In this document: positions 25,795-32,688 of the stretch, one piece after another | Layout: each line of letters begins with the position of its first letter | How positions within the stretch are numbered: the first letter of the stretch is position 1 | Assembly: GCF_014635305.1 (NCBI RefSeq) | Contig: NZ_BMCS01000003.1 | Location: 434,001 to 498,000 of the forward strand | DNA from: Williamsia phyllosphaerae | Lineage (GTDB): Bacteria > Actinomycetota > Actinomycetes > Mycobacteriales > Mycobacteriaceae | DNA: 64,000 nt | Direction of reading: 5' to 3' | Program-made: the position numbers and the translations under genes | Notes under the pieces: generated by a model | The model's database searches: none | What the model saw: only the letters and a program-made list of their open reading frames with translations | Told to the model about the DNA's origin: nothing

Positions 25795-26475
25795 ATGTCT
25801 TCCGACCGTCCGGCCCAGCCGATGATCGCGCCGTCCATCCTCTCCGCCGACTTCGCCAACCTGGCCGCCGAGGCCAACTCGGTCGGCGACTCCGACTGGC
25901 TGCACGTCGACGTGATGGACGCGCACTTCGTCCCGAACCTCACCCTGGGGCTGCCCGTGGTGCAGAGCCTGCTCAAGGCCACCGAGATCCCGATCGACTG
26001 CCACCTCATGATCGAGGACCCGGCTCGGTGGGCGCCGCCGTACGCCGAGGCCGGCGCCCACAACGTCACCTTCCACGCCGAGGCCACCGACGATCCGATC
26101 GCCGTCGCCAAGGACATCCGCGCCGCTGGGGCGAAGGCGGGTCTGAGTCTCAAGCCGGGTACCGACCTCGAGCCGTACCTGGAGATCCTCGCCGAGTTCG
26201 ACACGCTGCTGGTGATGAGTGTGGAGCCCGGCTTCGGTGGTCAGTCCTTCATGCCCGAGGTGCTCGAGAAGGTCCGCACCATCCGCCGTCGGATCGACTC
26301 CGGTGCCCTGCGACTGCTCGTGGAGATCGACGGCGGCATCAACGCGGACACCATCGAACAGGCCGCCGAGGCCGGGGTCGACTGCTTCGTGGCCGGTTCC
26401 GCGGTCTACGGCGCCGCCGATCCCGCTCTCGCGGTGTCGAAACTGCGCGCGCAGGCGCTCGCGGCGCGCGGCTGA
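25795..26475 (+). CDS. rpe: Ribulose-phosphate 3-epimerase
   Basis: Interconverts ribulose-5-phosphate and xylulose-5-phosphate. The 226-residue TIM barrel starts at MIAPSILSADFANLAAE, then LHVDVMDAHFVPNLTLG with metal-binding His and Asp, DCHLMIEDP, and SVEPGFGGQSF near residue 142. ATG 25795 was preferred over an upstream in-frame start at 25756 because of the TAGACT -10 element and because the conserved N-terminus begins just after it. ribD starts 2 nt after the stop. Confidence 0.96.
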   Translation: MSSDRPAQPMIAPSILSADFANLAAEANSVGDSDWLHVDVMDAHFVPNLTLGLPVVQSLLKATEIPIDCHLMIEDPARWAPPYAEAGAHNVTFHAEATDDPIAVAKDIRAAGAKAGLSLKPGTDLEPYLEILAEFDTLLVMSVEPGFGGQSFMPEVLEKVRTIRRRIDSGALRLLVEIDGGINADTIEQAAEAGVDCFVAGSAVYGAADPALAVSKLRAQALAARG

Positions 26476-26477
26476 GG

Positions 26478-27500
26478 ATGACCACCGGCGGGCCACGACG
26501 CCACGAGGCGGCGATGCGCGAGGCCATCGCCGAATCACTGCGGGCGCGGGGACACAGCTCACCCAATCCGCCGGTCGGAGCGGTCATCGTCGACGACGCG
26601 GGCCAACTGGTCGGACGTGGACACACCCAACCCGTCGGCGGACCGCACGCCGAGGTCATGGCCCTGCGCGACGCGGGCGACCGCGCCCGGGGCGCCACGG
26701 CGGTGGTGACCCTCGAGCCGTGCGATCACACCGGACGCACCGGTCCGTGTACGCGGGCGCTGCTCGCCGCGGGCGTGACGCGCGTCGTCTACGCGGTGGA
26801 CGACCCGAATCCCGGTGCGGGCGGGGGAGCGACGACACTGCGCGGCGCCGGGGTGCAGGTCGAGGCGGGGTTGCTGGACGATGACGTCTCGCGTGGCCCG
26901 TTGCGGGAGTGGCTGTTCCGGCAGCGGATGGGCCGACCGCACGTGACGGCCAAGATCGCGGCGACCCTGGACGGGCGCATCGCGGCACCGGACGGGACCA
27001 GTCAGTGGATCACCGGCTCCGAGGCACGCAAGCGAGTCCATGTCGATCGCGGCGAACTCGACGCGATCGTGGTGGGCACCGGCACGGTCCTGCGCGACGA
27101 CCCGACGCTGACCGCGCGATTACCCGACGGAACTCTGCGCGATCACCAGCCGGTCCGGGTGGTCCTGGGCGACCGGCCCATCCCGCCCGGCGCGCGCATT
27201 TTGGGCCCCGACGCTCCGACCGTCATCGTCCCCGGTCATGATCCCGCAGCGGTCCTTCGGGCCCTCGACGACGCACTGCACGTGCAGGTCGAGGGAGGGC
27301 CGACCATCCTGGGCGCGTTCTTCGCCGCGGGTCTCGTCGACCGCGTCCAGGTCTATCTCGCGCCGACCATCCTGGGGGCCGGGGCCGCCGCGGTCGACGA
27401 CCGATCGGTGCAGACGTTGACCGACGCGCACCGTTTCGTCCGTTCCGGCGTGGAGATCCTGGGTGATGACGTTCTGCTCACCCTGACCTCAACCCCCTGA
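26478..27500 (+). CDS. ribD: Bifunctional riboflavin biosynthesis deaminase/reductase RibD
   Basis: Deaminates the pyrimidine intermediate of riboflavin synthesis, then reduces its ribosyl side chain. The N-terminal zinc deaminase domain (about residues 1-145) has GGPHAEVMAL and LEPCDHTGRTGPC. The C-terminal reductase domain (from about residue 150) starts PHVTAKIAATLDGRIAAPDG and includes VEGGPTILGAF. The ATG at 26478 gives 340 residues. It is cotranscribed with rpe, while the other rib genes lie beyond a hairpin and the FMN riboswitch. Confidence 0.95.
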   Translation: MTTGGPRRHEAAMREAIAESLRARGHSSPNPPVGAVIVDDAGQLVGRGHTQPVGGPHAEVMALRDAGDRARGATAVVTLEPCDHTGRTGPCTRALLAAGVTRVVYAVDDPNPGAGGGATTLRGAGVQVEAGLLDDDVSRGPLREWLFRQRMGRPHVTAKIAATLDGRIAAPDGTSQWITGSEARKRVHVDRGELDAIVVGTGTVLRDDPTLTARLPDGTLRDHQPVRVVLGDRPIPPGARILGPDAPTVIVPGHDPAAVLRALDDALHVQVEGGPTILGAFFAAGLVDRVQVYLAPTILGAGAAAVDDRSVQTLTDAHRFVRSGVEILGDDVLLTLTSTP

Positions 27501-27518
27501 CCGGCGTTTTCGCCGGTC
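27499..27518 (+). terminator. Hairpin at the ribD stop codon
   Basis: GACCGGCG-TTTT-CGCCGGTC forms a perfect eight-pair stem with a four-base loop that begins inside the ribD TGA. It would separate rpe-ribD from the riboswitch-controlled genes. Confidence 0.6.
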
Positions 27519-27549
27519 GAGGGCGCGCGGTGCGCAGTGCGCGCTGTGC

Positions 27550-27555
27550 TAGCGT
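27550..27555 (+). promoter_or_regulatory. Predicted -10 element for the FMN riboswitch transcript
   Basis: TAGCGT matches TANNNT and predicts a start near 27562, a few nt before the first conserved riboswitch base. Confidence 0.5.
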
Positions 27556-27566
27556 CGATATCAGAA

Positions 27567-27723
27567 GTTCTCAGGGCGGGGTGTGATTCCCCACCGGCGG
27601 TGACGACGAGAAATCGGCGAAGCCCGCGAGCGCCCGGACCACCGACCGACCGGTCGGAGGGACGGGGTCAGCAGATCCGGTGTGACTCCGGAGCCGACGG
27701 TCATAGTCCGGATGAGAGAGAAC
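27567..27723 (+). ncRNA. FMN riboswitch (RFN element)
   Basis: The aptamer is recognisable from its invariant blocks in order: TCAGGGCGGGGTG and ATTCCCCACCGGCGGT (27571-27601), AAGCCCGCGAGC (about 27620), then GCAGATCCGGTGTGACTCCG and GAGCCGACGGTCATAGTCCG (about 27671-27710), closing with GGATGAGAGAG. Binding of FMN would reduce expression of ribE-ribBA-ribH. About 60 nt separate the aptamer from the ribE start; I see no clear U-tract terminator there, so control may be at translation initiation (GAGGAG at 27772-27777). Confidence 0.95.
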
Positions 27724-27782
27724 GCACCGCGGTGGATTCCGCGTTCGTATCGCCCTGAGTCGTGACGACTCGAGGAGCATTG

Positions 27783-28433
27783 GTGTTCACCGGAATTGTC
27801 GAAGAGCGCGGGACCGTCGTCGCGCGCGAAGACCTCGTGGATGCGGCGCGATTCACCGTGCGCGGCCCCCTGGTCACCAGCGACGCCGGACACGGGGACT
27901 CGATCTCCGTCAACGGCGTGTGCCTGACCGTGGTCGACCAGCCCACCCCCGACGACTTCACCGTCGACGTGATGGCCGAGACCCTGCGCCGCAGCAGCCT
28001 CGCGTCGCTGGATGCCGGTGCGCCAGTCAACCTGGAGCGGGCCATGGCCGCGGGCGGGCGATTCGGCGGTCACATCGTGCAGGGCCACGTCGACGGCGTC
28101 GGTCATGTGGTGTCGGTCGACCCGTCGGAGAACTGGACGGTCATCCGCATCGGCATCGACGCCGCCACCTCTCGCTACATCGTGGAGAAGGGATCGATCA
28201 CCGTCGACGGTGTCTCCCTGACCGTCTCGGGCATATCCGAGCCCGGAGCGGAGTTGTCGTGGTTCGAGATCTCGCTGATCCCGACCACCCTGTCGATGAC
28301 CACGCTCGGCACCGTGACCGTCGACACCGTGGTGAACCTCGAGGTCGACGTGATCGCCAAATACGTCGAGCGGCTCACGGCGACCCAGAACCACTCCACC
28401 GACCCCCACCAGAACGACGAGGTTGCATCGTGA
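27783..28433 (+). CDS. ribE: Riboflavin synthase alpha chain
   Basis: Dismutates two lumazines to riboflavin. The 216-residue protein has two lumazine-binding repeats: the first begins MFTGIVEERG with INGVCLTV-type segment SVNGVCLTV, the second contains GGHIVQGHVDGVG and VDGVSLTVSG. GTG 27783 was chosen over 27762 because it lies 5 nt after GAGGAG and gives the canonical MFTGIVEE start. The stop overlaps ribBA (GTGA). Confidence 0.95.
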   Translation: MFTGIVEERGTVVAREDLVDAARFTVRGPLVTSDAGHGDSISVNGVCLTVVDQPTPDDFTVDVMAETLRRSSLASLDAGAPVNLERAMAAGGRFGGHIVQGHVDGVGHVVSVDPSENWTVIRIGIDAATSRYIVEKGSITVDGVSLTVSGISEPGAELSWFEISLIPTTLSMTTLGTVTVDTVVNLEVDVIAKYVERLTATQNHSTDPHQNDEVAS

Positions 28434-29704
28434 CGATCTTCGACACCGTCGAGCGCGCAGTCGCCGACATCGCAGCGGGCAAGGCCGTCGTCGTGGTCGA
28501 CGACGAGGACCGCGAGAACGAGGGCGATCTGATCTTCGCCGCCGAGAAGGCGACCCCCGAACTGGTCGCGTTCATGGTCCGGTACACCTCGGGTTATCTG
28601 TGTGTGCCGCTCGACGGTGCCGACTGCGACCGCCTCGGCCTGCCGCCGATGTACTCGGTCAACCAGGACAAGCACGGGACCGCCTACACCGTCACCGTCG
28701 ACGCCCGCGAAGGCATCGGCACCGGCATCAGCGCCTCGGACCGGGCCGCGACCATGCGTCTGCTCGCCTCGTCGGAGAGCACCGCGGGCGACTTCACCCG
28801 ACCCGGCCACGTCGTCCCGTTGCGCGCCAAGGAGGGCGGGGTGCTGCGGCGTCCCGGCCACACCGAGGCCGCGGTCGACCTCGCCCGGATGGCCGACCTG
28901 GCGCCCGCGGGCGTCATCTGCGAGATCGTCAGCCAGAAGGACGTCGGCGCGATGGCCCAGACCGACGAACTGCGGGTCTTCGCCGACGAACACGACCTCG
29001 CGCTGATCTCGATCGCCGACCTCATCTCGTGGCGGCGGCGACACGAGAAGCACGTCGTGCGGGTGGCCGACGCGCGTATCCCGACCGGGCACGGCACCTT
29101 CCGCGCCGTCGGCTACACCAGCATCTACGACGAGGTCGAGCACATCGCGCTCGTCCTCGGCGACATCCCCGGACCCGACGGCGAGGGCAACGACGTCCTG
29201 GTGCGCGTGCACTCGGAGTGTCTGACCGGTGACGTCTTCGGCTCGCTGCGGTGCGATTGTGGGCCGCAGCTCGATGCGGCGATGGAGATGGTGGCCGCCG
29301 AGGGTCGCGGCATCGTGCTCTACATGCGTGGACACGAGGGCCGTGGGATCGGCCTGCTGCACAAGCTGCAGGCCTACCAGCTCCAGGACAGCGGGTCGGA
29401 CACGGTCGACGCGAACCTCGAGCTCGGTCTGCCCGCCGACGCCCGCGACTACGGACTCGGCGCGCAGATCCTCGTCGATCTCGGCGTCAGCTCCATGCGC
29501 CTGCTCACCAACAACCCGGCCAAGCGGGTCGGGCTCGACGGATACGGACTCCACATCACCGAGCGGGTCCCGATGCCGGTCCGTCCCAACGCCGAGAACC
29601 TGCGATACCTGCGCACGAAGCGTGACCGGATGGGCCATGACCTCGTCGGCCTCGACGATCTCGGATCGGGTTCGGCCGCCAACGCCGGCGGGACGTCGGC
29701 GTGA
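28430..29704 (+). CDS. ribBA: Bifunctional 3,4-dihydroxy-2-butanone-4-phosphate synthase / GTP cyclohydrolase II
   Basis: Supplies both precursors of riboflavin. The RibB half (about residues 1-205) has VVVDDEDRENEGDLIFAAE and the GHVVPLRAKEGGVLRRPGHTEAA segment. The RibA half (about residues 206-410) has the zinc cysteines in HSECLTGDVFGSLRCDCGPQ, then GRGIGLL and LLTNNPAKRVGLDGYGL. The GTG at 28430 in the ribE overlap gives 424 residues. Both active sites look intact. Confidence 0.96.
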   Translation: MTIFDTVERAVADIAAGKAVVVVDDEDRENEGDLIFAAEKATPELVAFMVRYTSGYLCVPLDGADCDRLGLPPMYSVNQDKHGTAYTVTVDAREGIGTGISASDRAATMRLLASSESTAGDFTRPGHVVPLRAKEGGVLRRPGHTEAAVDLARMADLAPAGVICEIVSQKDVGAMAQTDELRVFADEHDLALISIADLISWRRRHEKHVVRVADARIPTGHGTFRAVGYTSIYDEVEHIALVLGDIPGPDGEGNDVLVRVHSECLTGDVFGSLRCDCGPQLDAAMEMVAAEGRGIVLYMRGHEGRGIGLLHKLQAYQLQDSGSDTVDANLELGLPADARDYGLGAQILVDLGVSSMRLLTNNPAKRVGLDGYGLHITERVPMPVRPNAENLRYLRTKRDRMGHDLVGLDDLGSGSAANAGGTSA

Positions 29705-30186
29705 GCGGGGCGGGCGAACCGACCGTCGAGCTCGCCGCCGCGTCGGATCTGACGCTGGCGATCGTGGCGTCGCAGTGGCACGCCACCATCTGCACCGCGT
29801 TGCTCGACGGTGCCCTGCGCGTCGCCGAGACGGCCCAGATCGCGTCGCCGACGGTGGTGCGGGTGGCCGGGGCGATCGAGCTCCCGGTCGTGGTCCAGGC
29901 CCTGGCCCGGACGCACGACGCGGTGGTGGCCCTCGGTGTCGTCATCCGTGGTGAGACTCCGCATTTCGAGTACGTCTGTGACGCGGTGACCGCGGGACTG
30001 ACCCGGGTCTCGCTCGACGAGAGCACCCCGGTGGGCAACGGCGTGCTCACCACGCTCAACGAACAGCAGGCGCTCGACCGGGCCGGTCTGCCGGACTCAT
30101 TCGAGGACAAGGGCGCGCAGGCGGCCACTGCGGCGCTGGCCTCGGCCATCACCCTCGGTGAGCTGGCGAAGCTCGCACCCCGGTGA
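29701..30186 (+). CDS. ribH: 6,7-Dimethyl-8-ribityllumazine synthase
   Basis: Condenses the ribA/ribD product with the ribB product. 161 residues, with the shell-forming enzyme motifs VRVAGAIELPVVVQALA, VALGVVIRGETPHFEYVCDA (catalytic His) and PVGNGVLTTLNEQQALDRAG. The GTG at 29701 overlaps the ribBA stop by 4 nt and the TGA overlaps the next gene by 4 nt. Confidence 0.95.
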   Translation: MSGAGEPTVELAAASDLTLAIVASQWHATICTALLDGALRVAETAQIASPTVVRVAGAIELPVVVQALARTHDAVVALGVVIRGETPHFEYVCDAVTAGLTRVSLDESTPVGNGVLTTLNEQQALDRAGLPDSFEDKGAQAATAALASAITLGELAKLAPR

Positions 30187-30647
30187 CCCGCCCGATGGAT
30201 GCCTCGACCTCGACCGAATGGGACTTCGTCTATCGGAGTCGGCGCACCGCGCGCTACGCGACGTTCGTGGCGGCGTTGTTCGTCATCGCGCATGTGGCCG
30301 TGGGGATCCTGTTGCGTGTGTCCGACACCGGCGTCCGCTTCCGAATTACCGATCAGATCGGTCTGGCGATGATCGGGGTCGTGCTCGGCGGCGCCATCAT
30401 GACCCTGACGTTGCCCCGGATCCGGGTCGGCCGCTCGGGCGTGGCGGTGCGGAACATCCTGGGGGAGCGTGTTTTCGACTGGGCCGACGTCGAGGGCATC
30501 TGGTATCCCGATTCGGGGCACTGGGCCCGACTCGAACTGCCTGCCTACGAAAACGTCCCGGTGATGGCCATCCAGGCCAACGACGGCCTGCGCGCCGTCG
30601 AGGCCATGGACACCGTTCGTGAACTCCTCGAGAGATATCGCGCCTAG
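30183..30647 (+). CDS. Small PH-like membrane protein downstream of ribH (Rv1417-like)
   Basis: A 154-residue protein with two hydrophobic segments (about residues 26-46 and 58-76) and a C-terminal soluble part containing RIRVGRSGVAVRNILGERVFDWADVEGI, the beta-strand pattern of bacterial PH-like domains. The GTG at 30183 overlaps the ribH stop (GTGA). M. tuberculosis has Rv1417 in the same place. No catalytic motif is visible. Cotranslation with ribH suggests a link to riboflavin supply, but that is inference from position only. Confidence 0.8.
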   Translation: MTRPMDASTSTEWDFVYRSRRTARYATFVAALFVIAHVAVGILLRVSDTGVRFRITDQIGLAMIGVVLGGAIMTLTLPRIRVGRSGVAVRNILGERVFDWADVEGIWYPDSGHWARLELPAYENVPVMAIQANDGLRAVEAMDTVRELLERYRA

Positions 30648-30650
30648 AGG

Positions 30651-30664
30651 GCTCCGTGGAGCCA
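30651..30664. terminator. Short hairpin between convergent genes
   Basis: GGCTC-CGTG-GAGCC forms a perfect five-pair stem in the 30-nt gap between the PH-like gene and the minus-strand ggt gene. It could act in both directions. Confidence 0.4.
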
Positions 30665-30677
30665 CGCCGGGTGTGTC

Positions 30678-32636
30678 TCAGCGGGTGTCGCCCATGACCT
30701 CGCCTTCGCGGCGGGGGTCGGCTCCACCGATCCACCCGTCGCCGTCCCGGACGACCGCGGCCAGTCCGGACGACTGGTCGGCGACCGACACCTGATGCCC
30801 CATCTTCCGTAGCGCGGCGACCAACGGATCGCGGTCACCGTTGTCGGTCGGGTCGATGTCGGGGTGCTCTCCGCCGACGTTCGTGGTCGGGGTGTTGGCC
30901 GCGCCGAAGTCGACGCCTGACACCGCCTGTTGCGGATCGAGGCCCCAGTCGAGGATCCCGACCAGGGTCTTGATGACGAACTGGATGATCACCGACCCAC
31001 CGGGCGAGCCCACCGCGGCCGTCAGATCCCCGCGGCCGCCGTCGGCGGTGTCGAAGACCAGGGTCGGCGACATCGAGCTCCGCGGTCGCTTGCCCGGCGC
31101 CACCCGGTTGGCCACCGGCGCACCGGATTCGTCGACCGGGGTGGCGGAGAAGTCGGTGAGCTGGTTGTTCAGGATGAACCCGTCGACCATGTGGAACGAC
31201 CCGAACGCGGACTCGACCGTCGTCGTCATCGACGCCGCGTCCCCCTTCTTGTCGATGATCACGATCTGGCTGGTCCCGTGCTCCGGGGTCGGCACCACGC
31301 CCGCCGGCACCGGCCCGAAGTCGCCTGCCTGCGCCTCGCCCATCGAGCGGTTCGGATCGATGAGTGAGGCACGCTTCTTCAGATAGGCGGGGTCGGTGAG
31401 CGCCGCGGGTGAACCGCCCGGCAGGGGAACGAAATCGGTGTCGGCGACGTACTTGTCGCGATCGGCGTAGGCGAGCCGCTCGGCCTCGGAGATCAGGTGC
31501 ACCGCCTGTGCGCTCGGCACGCCGCCGTTGCGGTCCTTCTCACGCGGACCCATCGAGGCCAGGTCGAAGTTCGACAGGATGCCCATGGCCGAGGCGACGG
31601 TGATGCCGCCGGACGACGGTGGCGGCATGCCGCACAGGACGTGACTGCGGTAGGTGGTGCACAGCGACTCCCGTTTGCGGGCGCGGTAGCCGGCCAGGTC
31701 GTCGAGGGTGGTCAGTCCGGGCGTCATCCCGCCGGCGGTCGAACCGACCTTCGCGACGATGTCGCGGGCGATCGCACCGGTGTAGAACGCGTCGGGTCCC
31801 TCGCTCGCGATCGCGCCGAGCGATTTGGCGTACGCCGGGTTGTTCAGCGTCGTGCCCTCGGCCTTCGGGGTCCCGTCCGGGTTGAGGAAGTAGGCCTTCG
31901 CCTCCGGATCGGCCTGGAGATCGGTACTGCTGTCGGCGATCGCGGCCGCCATGCGCGGGCTGATGGCGAACCCGTCGTCGGCCAACCGCACCGCGGGGGA
32001 GAACAGATCACCCCACTTCTTCACGCCGTGATCCGACTGCGCCATCTCCAGCATCCGCAGCACGCCCGGCGTGCCGATGGACCGCCCGCTCGCGCGCGCC
32101 GAGGGGACGGGTTCGGTGCGATCGGTGTCGCTGACGTAGCGGAGATAGTCGCCGGTCGCCGCGGCCGGTGCGGTCTCGCGACCGTCGTAGGCCTGCACCG
32201 ATCTCGACGCCGCGTCGTAGTAGACGAGGAACGCGCCTCCGCCGATCCCGGTGGCCTGCGGCTCCACCAGGCCGAGCACGGCCTGCGCGGCGACGAGCCC
32301 GTCCGCGGCGCTGCCACCGTCGCGGACGACATCGCAGGCGGCCTTCGTCGCGAGGGGGTTCGCGGTCACCACTGAGTACGACCCGGTACGTACCGGTGTC
32401 ATCAGCGTCCGATAGCCGGTGGCGACTTCGGGATTGGTGGCGATGTCGCGGCTCGCCGGGGACCCCGAGGTCGCCGACGCCGCCGCGACCGGTGTCCCGT
32501 TGGCCACATTCGTACACGTCCCCGAATCGGGCCCGGCGGCGGTGGAACCGTCGTCGCCGCATGCGGCCGAGGTCAGGGCGATGGCGGCGACGGCGAGGAC
32601 GGCCACGCTGCGGACGGGGCGGGGGTGCAGCTGCAT
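30678..32636 (-). CDS. ggt: Gamma-glutamyltranspeptidase, lipoprotein
   Basis: Ntn-hydrolase that cleaves gamma-glutamyl bonds of glutathione-like compounds outside the membrane. The 652-residue precursor starts with a basic then hydrophobic signal peptide ending LTSAAC (Cys at about residue 26), a lipobox. The autoprocessing/catalytic threonine is in PEHGTSQIVIID, and NNQLTDFS and GSPGGSVI are small-subunit signatures. An N-terminal-domain motif is GIGGGAFLVYYD. The ATG at 32636 lies 6 nt after a TAGCGT -10 element. In M. tuberculosis this place holds lprH instead. Confidence 0.93.
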   Translation of the reverse strand: MQLHPRPVRSVAVLAVAAIALTSAACGDDGSTAAGPDSGTCTNVANGTPVAAASATSGSPASRDIATNPEVATGYRTLMTPVRTGSYSVVTANPLATKAACDVVRDGGSAADGLVAAQAVLGLVEPQATGIGGGAFLVYYDAASRSVQAYDGRETAPAAATGDYLRYVSDTDRTEPVPSARASGRSIGTPGVLRMLEMAQSDHGVKKWGDLFSPAVRLADDGFAISPRMAAAIADSSTDLQADPEAKAYFLNPDGTPKAEGTTLNNPAYAKSLGAIASEGPDAFYTGAIARDIVAKVGSTAGGMTPGLTTLDDLAGYRARKRESLCTTYRSHVLCGMPPPSSGGITVASAMGILSNFDLASMGPREKDRNGGVPSAQAVHLISEAERLAYADRDKYVADTDFVPLPGGSPAALTDPAYLKKRASLIDPNRSMGEAQAGDFGPVPAGVVPTPEHGTSQIVIIDKKGDAASMTTTVESAFGSFHMVDGFILNNQLTDFSATPVDESGAPVANRVAPGKRPRSSMSPTLVFDTADGGRGDLTAAVGSPGGSVIIQFVIKTLVGILDWGLDPQQAVSGVDFGAANTPTTNVGGEHPDIDPTDNGDRDPLVAALRKMGHQVSVADQSSGLAAVVRDGDGWIGGADPRREGEVMGDTR

Positions 32637-32688
32637 CCGCCGACGCTAACAAGTCGGGCCCGTCTGTGGGCCGTACTAACCTGGACGC
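32637..32688. promoter_or_regulatory. 52-nt divergent promoter, both transcripts predicted leaderless
   Basis: On the minus strand TAGCGT (32643-32648) ends 6 nt before the ggt ATG at 32636. On the plus strand TAACCT (32677-32682) ends 6 nt before the uvrC GTG at 32689. Both start codons fall at the expected transcription start and neither has a Shine-Dalgarno sequence. Confidence 0.55.
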
